In this document: positions 17,004 to 25,279 of the stretch, in pieces | Position numbering within the stretch: the stretch's first letter is position 1 | How the letters are laid out: every line of letters begins with the position of its first letter | Assembly: GCA_963834715.1 (NCBI GenBank) | Contig: CAWIDE010000002.1 | Coordinates: forward strand, 62,001 to 126,000 | Length of the DNA: 64,000 nucleotides | Direction: 5' to 3' | From: CAVSUZ01 sp963834715 | GTDB taxonomy: Bacteria; Pseudomonadota; Alphaproteobacteria; Acetobacterales; Acetobacteraceae | Notes under the pieces: generated by a model | The model's database searches: none | What the model was told of the DNA's origin: nothing | What the model saw: only the letters and a program-made list of their open reading frames with translations | Position numbers and translations under genes: made by a program

Positions 17004-17796
17004 GCTGGGCTTCTTCTTCGGTCTCGCCCAGATAGGCGCGGATTACTTCGGGTTCGGCGCGAACCTCGCTTGGTGTTCCATCAGCGATCTTACGACCGAA
17101 TTCGAGCGCGACGACCTTTTCCGAGACGCGCATCACGAGGCTCATGTGATGCTCAACCAGAAGGATAGTGAGATCGAAGCTGCGCCGGATGCGCTGCAGC
17201 AGCAGGGCGAGTTCGTCCACCTCGGCATGATTGAGACCGCTGGCGGGCTCGTCGAGAAGCAAGAGCCTCGGGCGGGTAATCAGCGCGCGGGCCATTTCAA
17301 CGCGCTTCTGCGTGGGGAAGGGCAGACTGCCCGCCACTGCGCCGGCGACGGTTTCGAGATCGAGCAGATCCAGGAGATCGGCCAGCCCGGCGCGAGCTTC
17401 GCGCTCCTCGGTGCGGACGACGGGCAGGCGAAGCATGTGGGCGGCAAAACCAGCGCGACCGAGATGGTGGGCGCCGATGAGGATGTTGTCGGCGACGGTA
17501 AGGCGGCGGAAGAGGGCGACGTTCTGGAAGGTGCGGCCGATGCCAAGCGCTGCCATACGGTGGCGAGGGATGCCCTTAAGGGGCTGACCGTTGAAGATGA
17601 TATGGCCTTCGGAATGGTGGTAAATGCCGCTGATGCAATTGAACAGCGTGGTTTTGCCCGACCCGTTGGGGCCGATCAGGCCGCAGATCTGGCTTGGTTC
17701 CACATCGAAAGAGACGCCGGCGAGGGCGACGACCCCACCGAAGCGGATGATGACGTTGCGGATCGACAGAATGGGGCCGGCGCGGTCGCGCGTCAT
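16987..17796 (-). CDS. livG: Branched-chain amino acid ABC transporter ATP-binding protein LivG
   Basis: A 269-residue ABC ATPase with GPNGSGKTTLFNCISG (Walker A), the LivG motif GIGRTFQNVALFRRLTVADN, and RLLLLDEPASGLNHAEVDEL (Walker B). The usual LSYGQQR signature is replaced by LPFPTQKRVEMARALI, an unusual signature loop for this family. ATG 17796 is preferred over the longer open frame (17895), whose extra 33 residues are low-complexity Pro/Thr. It is the first gene of the liv cluster. Confidence 0.92.
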   Translation of the reverse strand: MTRDRAGPILSIRNVIIRFGGVVALAGVSFDVEPSQICGLIGPNGSGKTTLFNCISGIYHHSEGHIIFNGQPLKGIPRHRMAALGIGRTFQNVALFRRLTVADNILIGAHHLGRAGFAAHMLRLPVVRTEEREARAGLADLLDLLDLETVAGAVAGSLPFPTQKRVEMARALITRPRLLLLDEPASGLNHAEVDELALLLQRIRRSFDLTILLVEHHMSLVMRVSEKVVALEFGRKIADGTPSEVRAEPEVIRAYLGETEEEAQHAAAS

Positions 17797-17891
17797 GGAC
17801 GGTCCGGCGGTCGGCCCCTGTTTCCCATCGTGCTTCGGTCCCTGCGTGGCTGTCGTTGTGGCGGGGAGCGTGGGGAAGGGGGGCGAGACTG

Positions 17892-18338
17892 TCAACGGGT
17901 GGCATGGGCCGCAAGCCAGCCCATGCTCGCCTGCGGCTCAGCGTCGGTCGTGGGCAGGTAGGGCTTGATATCCAGAAGCGGTGTGCCGTCCAGGCAATCA
18001 AGGTAGCGGGCAAGTAGGCAATCGGGTTCGGCGAAGCCGTCGAAAGCGACGACGGAGAGACCGATGGGGTTCGGACGTGCCGGCGAGCGGGTAGCGAATA
18101 CGCCGCGTTCCTCACGATCGAACGGCGGAGTGAAGCGAAGCTTCTGGTCGTCAAACCGGTTAAGCCAGTAAAGCAGGATGAGGTAAGAGAAGCTTTCGAG
18201 GGCGAGAAGGCCGGGGACGAAGGCGGGGAGGATGTGGAGCTTGCAGACAGGGGCCGGGTTTGGCTGGCGGCCGTTGCGGGGGCAATCGCCAAGAGTTTTC
18301 CAGGGCGTTTCGATGTAGCCGATAGCTTGCAGGTGCAT
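17892..18338 (-). CDS. trmO: tRNA (adenine37-N6)-methyltransferase TrmO (TsaA-like)
   Basis: A 148-residue protein with the TrmO/TsaA fold: IGYIETPWKTLGDCPRNGRQ at the start, LESFSYLILLYWLNR near residue 48, and the SAM-pocket motif GVFATRSPARPNPIGLSVV near 79, followed by LDCLDGTPLLDIKPYLP. The family methylates N6 of t6A37 in tRNA-Thr(GGU) with S-adenosylmethionine. The protein is shorter than the E. coli enzyme and lacks its C-terminal domain. It starts at 18338, sharing one base with the stop of the MBL gene upstream, so the two form an operon. Confidence 0.9.
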   Translation of the reverse strand: MHLQAIGYIETPWKTLGDCPRNGRQPNPAPVCKLHILPAFVPGLLALESFSYLILLYWLNRFDDQKLRFTPPFDREERGVFATRSPARPNPIGLSVVAFDGFAEPDCLLARYLDCLDGTPLLDIKPYLPTTDAEPQASMGWLAAHATR

Positions 18339-19213
18339 CAGAGCACGTTGAGCGGGACGCGAAGATACCGGATGCCGTTAGGGGCGACTTCCGGCAACTC
18401 GCCGGCGCGGATGTTCACCTGGACTGACGGGATAATCAGGACGGGCATGGAGAGGGTTTTGTCGCGGGACGTGCGGAGAGCGACGTAGGCAGCTTCGTCG
18501 ATGCCATCGTGGACATGAATGTTTTTCTCGCGCTGCTCGGCGACGGTGGTTTCCCACGCGGGTGGGCGGCCGCCGGGGGAGTAGTCGTGACAGATGAACA
18601 TGCGGGTGGCAGGCGGCAGGTCGAGGACCCGGTGGATGGACCGGTAGAGAGTTGCGGCGTCGCCGCCGGGAAAGTCGGCACGGGCGGTGCCACCGTCTGG
18701 CATGAAGAGCGTGTCACCGACGAAGACGGCGTCGCCGATCAGGTAGGAGACGCACGCGGGGGTGTGGCCGGGGGTGTGCAGGACGCGGGCCCCGATGTTT
18801 CCAAGAGTGAAGGTCTCGTTGTCCTCGAACAGGTGGTCGAACTGGCTGCCGTCGGGCTGAAACTCCCGCTCAAAGCCGAAGATGTCCTTGAAAACCTCCT
18901 GCACCTTTCCGATGCGCGCGCCGATACCGGTGCGGCCGCCCAGAGCGCGTTTTACATAACCCAGGCCCGAGAGGTGGTCGGCGTGGACATGGGTTTCGAG
19001 CAGCCAGTTGATGGCAAGGCCATGCTCCTTGACGCGGGCGATGACGGCGTCGGCCGAGCGAGTGGAGGTGCGGGCGGCTTTGGGATCGTAGTCGAGAACC
19101 GGGTCGATGATCGCCGCGCGTCCGGTCGATGGATCAGCAACAATGTAGGTGACAGTGCCAGTATCCTTGTCGTGAAAGCCTTCGACCTCGGGGCGCAGGT
19201 TGGGGAGGGACAT
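18338..19213 (-). CDS. MBL-fold metallo-hydrolase (persulfide-dioxygenase / Blh-like)
   Basis: A 291-residue metallo-beta-lactamase-fold protein. The metal motif THVHADH is at residues 74-80; later ligands lie in HTPGHTPACVSYLIGDAVFVGDTLF (His and Asp) and FICHDY. The long C-terminal part (EQREKNIHVHDGIDEAAYVA) is typical of ETHE1/Blh-like hydrolases that act on glutathione persulfide. The single-iron sulfur dioxygenase role is plausible from family knowledge but not proven here. It is the first gene of a two-gene operon with trmO. Confidence 0.88.
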   Translation of the reverse strand: MSLPNLRPEVEGFHDKDTGTVTYIVADPSTGRAAIIDPVLDYDPKAARTSTRSADAVIARVKEHGLAINWLLETHVHADHLSGLGYVKRALGGRTGIGARIGKVQEVFKDIFGFEREFQPDGSQFDHLFEDNETFTLGNIGARVLHTPGHTPACVSYLIGDAVFVGDTLFMPDGGTARADFPGGDAATLYRSIHRVLDLPPATRMFICHDYSPGGRPPAWETTVAEQREKNIHVHDGIDEAAYVALRTSRDKTLSMPVLIIPSVQVNIRAGELPEVAPNGIRYLRVPLNVL

Positions 19214-19525
19214 GCCAACTTCTCGCGGTTTTGGAGAGAAAGATTATGGGATCGGCGGCGCATCGGGCAAATGGTTGCGCGTAGCTCGTGCTGTGCGATG
19301 ACTGCGGGCGGTGCGCTAGCCTGAATGGGCAGTGGGACGCCGCGCCGGCCGCGAACGGGCGACAGCCAGAATATCCTTGTGGGTGAACCGCGCCCGAGTC
19401 TCATACAATTGTAATTGTACCGCATCTCAAAAGTTTCTGCTTGCGCGACTTTCTGCGCTTATGTTAAACGGTTGTTAACGACTGCAATTCCAGGACGGCG
19501 GTCCCGTATCAAAGGGATAGGAACG
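19214..19525. other. Divergent intergenic region between the MBL gene and a PEP-CTERM gene
   Basis: This 312-bp stretch contains no gene. At 19405-19420 there is an AT-rich imperfect palindrome (ACAATTGTAATTGTA) in otherwise GC-rich DNA, and GGTTGTTAACGACTG at 19469-19483. These suggest promoters or an operator for the exported protein at 19526. The regulator cannot be named. Confidence 0.5.
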
Positions 19526-19960
19526 ATGCTAACCTACAGTGTTGCGATATGCGGGAGGGCGGGCCTGTTCAGCGCAGGCGTACTGGCCCTTAGCGCAACC
19601 GGAGCGGCTGCAACTCCGGTCGGCGGCCAGTGCGGCACTGCTTCCTTCTACCAGACCAACTCAGGCCAAGCCGCGGTGTCCCATTTCGATGTCGGCTCCG
19701 GATCCGGTGAGTACACCAGCATCACAACCAGCTCCGGCGCGGTGTATAGCATTGGTTTTGCAGGAATAGGGGCGTTCTTTGTTACTGGATATGATCCCCC
19801 ACCGGTCCAGAAATACCCCGTGGGAGATGGGGAAGTTACCCTCGTTGGATCTTCGACGACCGCAGTGCCGGTACCAGAACCCGCTTCAATGGCAGTGTTC
19901 GCGGCTGGGATCCTGGGCCTCGGCCTCGCGTTAAAGAAGCGTCTGCGCGCCTGCGCGTAG
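19526..19960 (+). CDS. PEP-CTERM sorting-domain exported protein
   Basis: A 144-residue protein with an N-terminal signal peptide (cleavage after AAA, about residue 29) and a C-terminal PEP-CTERM tripartite tail: VPEPAS near residue 116, a hydrophobic helix (VFAAGILGLGLAL), then the basic end KKRLRACA. Such proteins are cut and anchored by exosortase during envelope or exopolysaccharide assembly. The middle is Ser/Gly/Thr-rich with two cysteines and no recognised domain. ATG 19526 follows GGGATAGGA. No exosortase gene is in the window. Confidence 0.85.
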   Translation: MLTYSVAICGRAGLFSAGVLALSATGAAATPVGGQCGTASFYQTNSGQAAVSHFDVGSGSGEYTSITTSSGAVYSIGFAGIGAFFVTGYDPPPVQKYPVGDGEVTLVGSSTTAVPVPEPASMAVFAAGILGLGLALKKRLRACA

Positions 19961-20039
19961 CTGCGAGGGCATGCCCTCATCGGCACAGTGAGGAGGGCGG
20001 TTTCGTGCCCTGCCGGTGGGTGTGGAACTAACGGGAAAT

Positions 20040-20190
20040 GGCGGGTGAGCGCGAGACGCCCCACCTCACCCCAACCCTCTGCGCCCCGCGGGGCGCAGAG
20101 GGAGAAGATCTCGGGCTCAATTTCGGATCGGCCGCACGCCGGTGCGGAACTCGCAATGAGACAGTGGGACGCTATTTTCGCAGTAAACAT
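20040..20190. repeat. Dispersed repeat family B, copy 1
   Basis: About 150 bp starting GAGACGCCCCACCTCACCCC. It includes a strong hairpin (CTCTGCGCCCCG facing CGGGGCGCAGAG) and ends with GCGGAACTCGCAATGA and GCTATTTTCGCAG. A second copy lies at 50534-50690 in the same orientation and with the same block order. It fills the gap between the PEP-CTERM gene and the phosphatase gene. It resembles common intergenic hairpin repeats but is longer. Confidence 0.75.
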
Positions 20191-20213
20191 TCAAGGATCA
20201 CACCGCTTCCCCC

Positions 20214-20834
20214 ATGCCCCCAACTCGCTTCTGGTTGGTCCGCCACGCCATGGTGGATGAGAACGCCCGCGCTATCCTCTACGGCACCATGGACGTGGAG
20301 CTCTGTCCGGTCACTCTCGACGAGCAACGCCCCATCTACGCCGCTCTCGCGCGTCGCCTGCCCAGGCCAGCCGTCTGGATTGTGACCCCGCTCTCGCGCA
20401 CCCGCCGCACCGCGGACATGATCTTCGCGGCTGGCTACTCGCGCGCCGAGCCCCGCGTCGAGCCGGCCCTGACGGAGCAGGGGCTGGGCGAATGGCAGGG
20501 GCTGGTGCACGCCGAACTACCGGCCCGACTAACCCTGCCGAAGCACGCCTTCTGGCCCCTTGGCGGGTGGGAGCGGCCGCCCGGCGGTGAGTCGATGGCC
20601 GATGTCATTGTGCGGGTCGGCGCCGCCCTCGAGCGGCTGGCCAAGGAGTTCACCGGCCAGGATGTGATAGCTGTCAGCCACGGTGGCACTATCCGCGCCG
20701 CAGTGGCCCAGGCGCTCGGCATCGGTCCGGACAACGCGCTGCATCTTGCGATCCAGAACCTTTCGCTGACCTGCCTTGAGCGCCATCCAGAAGCTTGGCG
20801 CGTCACCCGCGTAAACGAACTGGCCGGATATTGA
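20214..20834 (+). CDS. Histidine phosphatase family protein
   Basis: A 206-residue protein of the phosphoglycerate-mutase-like superfamily. The catalytic histidine is in FWLVRHAMVDEN (RHA instead of the more common RHG, about residues 10-12). The second arginine is in TPLSRTRRTADM, and the second histidine is in VIAVSHGGTIRAAVAQALG near residue 155. It probably dephosphorylates a small molecule; CobC-like alpha-ribazole phosphatases look similar, but no cobalamin genes are adjacent. It is followed 68 bp later by the SYLF gene. Confidence 0.85.
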   Translation: MPPTRFWLVRHAMVDENARAILYGTMDVELCPVTLDEQRPIYAALARRLPRPAVWIVTPLSRTRRTADMIFAAGYSRAEPRVEPALTEQGLGEWQGLVHAELPARLTLPKHAFWPLGGWERPPGGESMADVIVRVGAALERLAKEFTGQDVIAVSHGGTIRAAVAQALGIGPDNALHLAIQNLSLTCLERHPEAWRVTRVNELAGY

Positions 20835-20902
20835 TTGCTCTTAATTCCGGCCGAATTGAGTGTCCGTGCTACTGCCCAGCGCTCATCCGGGGAGTTGGAC
20901 GC

Positions 20903-21748
20903 ATGAGACGCATCGTACTGGCTGGCCTTCTGGCGCTTCTGCCGGTGGTGGCGCGCGGCCAGACCGATCAGCAGGCTCTGGTGGACCGTTCCACGCTCGC
21001 GGTGCAGGACCTGATGACCCTGCAGGATTCACGGCAGCCGCGCACATCGCTGACGCATGCCCGTGCCGTGATTATCTGCCCGCAACTTCTCAAGGCCGGC
21101 TTCTTCTTCGGCGGCGCCGGAGGCCGATGCGTGCTCGTTGGCCGCGCCGCCAACGGCACCTGGTCTTACCCGGCCTTCTATATCATGGGCGGCCTCAGCT
21201 TTGGCCTGCAGATTGGCCTGCAGGACAGCGAGGTCGTGTTCATGGTCATGACCAATCGTGGCCTGAATGCGGTGCTCAACAACAACTTCAAAATCGGAGC
21301 AGGCGCTTCTCTGGCGATCCTCGTGGTCGGTGGGGGAGTGCAGGGTGACACTACCACCGCGCTCGGCGCCGACATTCTCGCTTTTATGATCTCGCGCGGC
21401 GCCTATGCCGGGGTCTCGCTGGAAGGGTCGCTAATGAGCCAGTCGAGCGGTTGGGATCAGACTTACTACGGGCAGCCGCTCGATGCCCGCCAGCTTGTTG
21501 TTGAGATGCAGGGCCAGAATCCCGGCGCCGACCCTCTGCGTAGTCTGCTCACGAAGTATGGTACGCCGCAGCCACCGGCTATGATCTCTTTTGCACCCGC
21601 TAATGGGACGCCCGCCTATCCGCCTCCTGCGCCGACCTATGCGCCGCCTGCCTACGCCGCCCCTCAGGCGCCCGCCTATGGACAGGCGCCTGTCAATCTC
21701 CAGCCCAACGCACCGATTCAGAGTCAGAGCCTGCCGCCGCCGCGGTAG
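20903..21748 (+). CDS. SYLF (Ysc84-like) lipid-binding domain protein with a Pro/Ala/Tyr tail
   Basis: A 281-residue exported protein with a signal peptide (cleavage near residue 20). The SYLF domain spans about 35-210 and shows RAVIICPQLLKAGFFFGGAG, SYPAFYIMGGLSFGLQIGLQ, VFMVMTNRGLNAVLNNNFKI and GAYAGVSLEG. The last 60 residues are low-complexity repeats built on APAYG/PPAPTY. SYLF domains bind phosphoinositides in eukaryotes; in bacteria the proteins are periplasmic or surface-associated with unknown roles. The ribosome site is GGGGAG upstream of ATG 20903. It may pair with the low-complexity protein that follows (21817). Confidence 0.88.
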   Translation: MRRIVLAGLLALLPVVARGQTDQQALVDRSTLAVQDLMTLQDSRQPRTSLTHARAVIICPQLLKAGFFFGGAGGRCVLVGRAANGTWSYPAFYIMGGLSFGLQIGLQDSEVVFMVMTNRGLNAVLNNNFKIGAGASLAILVVGGGVQGDTTTALGADILAFMISRGAYAGVSLEGSLMSQSSGWDQTYYGQPLDARQLVVEMQGQNPGADPLRSLLTKYGTPQPPAMISFAPANGTPAYPPPAPTYAPPAYAAPQAPAYGQAPVNLQPNAPIQSQSLPPPR

Positions 21749-21816
21749 GTTAACCCCAGGCAACCGTCGGCCCGGACAAGTCGTTCCCATCCCAGGAAAA
21801 GCGATGGAGGTGGAAA

Positions 21817-22197
21817 ATGCGGCTTGTCCATACGGCCATTCTGGGCGCATCGATCGCACTGCCGGTCGCAATTTCTGGAGCGATTGTTCCCGCCCATGCG
21901 CAACAAAACGGCCTGCTGGGGCAGGCCCAGCGGTTCCTGAACGGAAATCAGGATCAGAATCAGAATGCCTACGAGCAGGGGCGGGAAGATCAAATGCGGC
22001 AAGACCAGGCTCGCCGTGAGCAGTGGCGCCAGGAACATCCGTCCGGCGAGAACCAGTACAATCAGGGCTACGGGGCGCCGCGTTATGGGCAGTACAGCCC
22101 GCCCCCGCCGGCCTATGGCAACGGCTACAATAATGGTTACAGGAATAACTACGGCTACAACAACGATTACGGGAACAACCAGGGCTACAGTCGCTGA
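21817..22197 (+). CDS. Exported Asn/Gln/Tyr-rich low-complexity protein
   Basis: A 126-residue protein with a clear signal peptide (IALPVAISGAIVPAHA, cleavage after AHA at about residue 28). The mature part is a charged Gln/Arg-rich segment (NQDQNQNAYEQGREDQMRQD) followed by a tail of Tyr/Asn/Gly repeats (NGYNNGYRNNYGYNNDYG). No domain is recognised. The composition resembles prion-like or matrix-forming proteins. GGAGGTGGAAA precedes the ATG. It lies 68 bp after the SYLF gene, whose tail is also Tyr-rich. Confidence 0.75.
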   Translation: MRLVHTAILGASIALPVAISGAIVPAHAQQNGLLGQAQRFLNGNQDQNQNAYEQGREDQMRQDQARREQWRQEHPSGENQYNQGYGAPRYGQYSPPPPAYGNGYNNGYRNNYGYNNDYGNNQGYSR

Positions 22198-22221
22198 TGG
22201 CTCTTGCGCGGCTAGCCCGGT

Positions 22222-22551
22222 TCAGACGTCCGGGCCGCGGACGAAGCACATGATCCCGAGCGTCGGCGTGTAGCAGACGACGGCCTGACCAGTGGGGTTG
22301 TCCGTGCGCTTCAGCACCGCTTGGGGTGGCACGGGCCTCCACTCGCCGTTGATACGGGCCTCGTAATGATCATCTTCGATACGATAATCGGTGCGGCGGC
22401 AATCGGCCTCCGAGCAACAGGAGATGCCGGTGCCAGGCTGGAGCAGGCTGTGGAACCACGGCGCAAGTGCCGGATCGGGATGCTCGGGCGGATGGGCAAA
22501 AGCGGCCGTCGTGCAAAGCGCCAAGGCGAGACCAAGCGAAACGCGAAGCAT
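22222..22551 (-). CDS. Small exported cysteine-containing protein of unknown function
   Basis: A 109-residue protein with a signal peptide (cleavage after AFA, about residue 19). The mature part contains a conserved-looking block, APWFHSLLQPGTGISCCSEA, followed by DCRRTDYRI and GEWRPVPPQAVL, and ends with VCYTPTLGIMCFVRGPDV. Five cysteines (CC, DC, VC, MC) suggest disulfides in the periplasm. I have seen this pattern in hypothetical proteins of other alphaproteobacteria, but no function is known to me. It is convergent with the low-complexity gene at 21817. Confidence 0.75.
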   Translation of the reverse strand: MLRVSLGLALALCTTAAFAHPPEHPDPALAPWFHSLLQPGTGISCCSEADCRRTDYRIEDDHYEARINGEWRPVPPQAVLKRTDNPTGQAVVCYTPTLGIMCFVRGPDV

Positions 22552-22773
22552 GCGTAACTCCGGTTACACGAAACCATAACCCGTACACTAGTTGTAGCGA
22601 CTTCCCGATTTGCTCAAGTGCGTGCCCACGGCCGCGTGAAGCGAGTCTCAGTGATCGTCGGGGCCCCTAGCGACGGCTGCGGCAACGGGCGCTGCACCGT
22701 CCTGTATCGACGGCCAGCTCAGGGCGAGATGATCGGTTGGGCGGGTGCTGGCTGGGCCGGGCCCGTTGCAAAT

Positions 22774-23976
22774 CTACTCCGCCGGCATCAGCGCCCGGTC
22801 ACGCAACCGATTGCCTACGCGGTCACCGAAGAAGATGTCCGTGGTTATTTCCTCGATGCTCCGGCAGCCGGTGTAGGCCATCGTCTTATCCAACTCGCTT
22901 CGGATGATATTGATGGCGTGTGCCGTCCCGGCCTCGCCACCGACTGCGGCGCCATATAGTGTCGCGCGGCCGCACAGCACGGCCTTCGCACCCAGCGCTA
23001 CCGCTTTGGCGATGTCCGCGCCTCGGCGGACACCTGAATCGAGCAGGACAGTGGCGCGGTTTCCCACCGCTTCTGCGATCCCCGGCAGCACGTCGATGGT
23101 GGCCACGGCGCTGTCCATGTTCCGGCCGCCATGGTTGGAGACGATCAGCCCATCAACGCCGTACTCGATGGCCTTGAGCGCGTCGTCGGTCCGGTTGATG
23201 CCCTTCAGCATCAGGATGCCTGGCCATTTCTCGCGGAAGCGGGCGATGTCGTCCCAGCAGAGCGAGTCCTGGCGCATGAACTCCCGGGTGGAGGGGTCCT
23301 GGGTTACGGGGCGCCGGTAGGGGTCCGGGTAGTTCTCGCTGCGCGGCAGGCCGATGGTGGTGAGATATTTGAGCAGCACGCGGGCAACCCATTCCGGGCG
23401 CATGGCGACATCGGCCATGAAGCGGGGGGTGGCATGGAACGGTAGCATGAACCCGTTGCGCGCGTTGTACTCCCGGTTGGGCCGGACGATCGTGTCCGTG
23501 GTCACCATCAGCGCCTCGAACCCGTTGCGGTGCGCCCGGTCGATCAGTTGGTAGGAAAGCTCGCGGTCCTTCCAGACATAGAGCTGGAACCAGAGCCGTC
23601 CGCCAGCTTTCTCGGCGATCGTCTCCATAGCGGTGAGAGAGCCGGTGGCGGAGGTGAAGGGGATTTTGGCTGCCGCGGCGGCTTTGGCCAGTTCCAGCTC
23701 GCCGTAATACCAGCAGAGGCCGGCGCCGCCGGTTGGGCCGATTGCCATCGGCATGGAAACGGGCTTGCCGAACAGCTCGGTTGCCATGGTGCGGCCGGAG
23801 ACATCGACCAGGGCGCGGTGCCGAAGCTTGATGCGCTCGAAGGCGGCCCGGTTGTTGCGCAGCGCCACCTCGTCCTCGGTGCCGCGGTCGATGAACTCGA
23901 AGATGCCGCGGGGGAGGCGGCGTTTTGCCGCCAAGCGCAAGTCATTGATGTTATAGCAGCGCTGGTACGCGGGCAT
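22774..23976 (-). CDS. FMN-dependent alpha-hydroxy-acid dehydrogenase (mandelate/lactate dehydrogenase type)
   Basis: A 400-residue protein with the glycolate-oxidase fold. FMN-site segments are MAIGPTGGAG near residue 77, LWFQLYVWKD near 129 and LMVTTDTIVRPNREYNARNG. The catalytic block is ILMLKGINRTDDALKAIEYG followed by GLIVSNHGGRNMDSA (His near 281). It oxidises an (S)-2-hydroxy acid such as lactate or mandelate and passes electrons to quinone or oxygen. It starts 3 bp after the DOPA-dioxygenase-like gene, so the pair forms an operon that suggests breakdown of an aromatic or hydroxy-acid substrate. The substrate is not certain. Confidence 0.88.
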   Translation of the reverse strand: MPAYQRCYNINDLRLAAKRRLPRGIFEFIDRGTEDEVALRNNRAAFERIKLRHRALVDVSGRTMATELFGKPVSMPMAIGPTGGAGLCWYYGELELAKAAAAAKIPFTSATGSLTAMETIAEKAGGRLWFQLYVWKDRELSYQLIDRAHRNGFEALMVTTDTIVRPNREYNARNGFMLPFHATPRFMADVAMRPEWVARVLLKYLTTIGLPRSENYPDPYRRPVTQDPSTREFMRQDSLCWDDIARFREKWPGILMLKGINRTDDALKAIEYGVDGLIVSNHGGRNMDSAVATIDVLPGIAEAVGNRATVLLDSGVRRGADIAKAVALGAKAVLCGRATLYGAAVGGEAGTAHAINIIRSELDKTMAYTGCRSIEEITTDIFFGDRVGNRLRDRALMPAE

Positions 23977-23979
23977 GGT

Positions 23980-24351
23980 TCAGGGCTCCTCCTGCTCCGG
24001 CAGGATTGAGCCGTTCAGCGGCAGCCTTTCCCCCATCCAGAGGGCGTGCAGCAGATGATCGTCGCGTGGCCGGCCGGTCTCGGGGTGAACCAGGACGACC
24101 AGTCCTCGGCTGTTCAACATCAACCAAGGCACGATCTGGTCGAATAGCTTGGTCCCGAAGGCCACCTGGAACATAGGGGAGGGGTGGGGACCAACCGGGA
24201 CATCGTGCATGCGGCCCATGCGGGCCTCGGAGAAGCGCGTCTCTATCTCCTGCCTGACCCAGATGGCCTGGTCTTTCGTGTGGCCCGGGTCGTAATAGAT
24301 GTGGGCGTGATATGAGTTGATCGCTGCGATGTCTTTTGCCGGGTTCTCCAT
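23980..24351 (-). CDS. DOPA 4,5-dioxygenase family protein
   Basis: A 123-residue protein that matches the small DOPA-dioxygenase-like family: INSYHAHIYYDPGHTKDQAI at the start, GPHPSPMFQVAFG near residue 53, and LVVLVHPETGRPRDDHLLHA near 84. Histidines in YHAHIYY, GPHPSP and LVHPE are probable metal ligands. Fungal and plant members cleave DOPA extradiol; bacterial members have unknown substrates. It is the first gene of the operon with the hydroxy-acid dehydrogenase and is divergent from dapF (90-bp gap). Confidence 0.85.
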   Translation of the reverse strand: MENPAKDIAAINSYHAHIYYDPGHTKDQAIWVRQEIETRFSEARMGRMHDVPVGPHPSPMFQVAFGTKLFDQIVPWLMLNSRGLVVLVHPETGRPRDDHLLHALWMGERLPLNGSILPEQEEP

Positions 24352-24441
24352 GGGCCCGCCTCCTCCGGACCGCTCAGTTTGCCATAGGGTCGGCCGGCGT
24401 CACTACCCCCGCCCGGGACGGGCCGGTATAACCAGCACGCC

Positions 24442-25279
24442 ATGCTCTCCCGGTTCATTAAGATGCACGGCTGCGGCAACGATTTTGTCATTCTTGACGA
24501 GCGTAGGGAGCCGCTTGGCCTCACGCCGGCCCGGATCGCGGCGGTCGCCGATCGCCGGACTGGGGTTGGGTGCGATCAGGTCATTACGGTTCATTACGCG
24601 CCGGATGATTTCGAACGCGGATATTATGCTCCGTTTTTTCAATTCCGATGGTTCGGAGGCTGAGGCGTGTGGCAATGGTACACGATGTGCCGCGGCCTTG
24701 TTCCACGCCGAGACCGGGCGGCCGCATCTGATTGTCCAGACAGTGTCAGGGAATTTGCCCGCGCAGGTGCACAGCCCGAGCCGGGTTACCGTCAACATGG
24801 GTCAGCCTCGGCTGGAGTGGCCGGACATCCCGCTGAGCGAGCCGGCTGATACGCTTCACCTGCCGTTGGCCGAGGGGCCTGTCGCCGATCCGGTCGCGGT
24901 GAGCATGGGCAATCCGCATGTCACGTTCTTCGTCGGCGATGTTGCTGCGGTTCCGGTCGGGCAGCTTGGGCCGGTGCTGGAAGGTCACTCGTTGTTCCCG
25001 GACCGCGCTAATATTGGGTTTGCCGAGATTCCGGGTTCGGATCGTATCCGGTTGCGCGTGTGGGAGCGGGGGGCTGGGCTGACGGCCGCCTGCGGGTCGG
25101 GGGCCTGCGCCGCCGTGGTTAATGCGCACCGGCGGGGTTTGATTAGCCGGAGAGCCCTCGTGGACGTGGATGGGGGCGAGCTTGAGATTGAGTGGCTGCC
25201 CAATAATCACGTGCTGATGACGGGGCCGGTGGCGACCGCCTTCACGGGGGAGGTCGACCTCTCCACCTATCCCGCATGA
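24442..25279 (+). pseudogene. dapF: Diaminopimelate epimerase, frameshifted as given
   Basis: Frame one from ATG 24442 gives the true DapF N-terminus (FIKMHGCGNDFVILDERREP, then TGVGCDQVITVHYAPDDF). The rest continues in another frame from about 24614: NADIMLRFFNSDGSEAEACG, then NGTRCAAALF, and near the end LTAACGSGACAAVV. Both catalytic cysteines (EACGNG and AACGSG) are intact. Removing one G near 24613 (TTCGAACGCG to TTCAACGCG) restores a full-length enzyme. DapF makes meso-diaminopimelate for peptidoglycan and lysine and is normally essential, so an assembly error is quite possible. It overlaps mtaB by 4 bp. Confidence 0.88.

Noticed and set aside
16122..17961. Two plus-strand frames of over 300 codons opposite the liv ATPases
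   Set aside because: Antisense to clear ABC ATPase genes; no recognisable domain.
24600..24625. Programmed ribosomal frameshifting in dapF
   Set aside because: No slippery heptamer or stimulatory structure is evident, and dapF is not known to use frameshifting.
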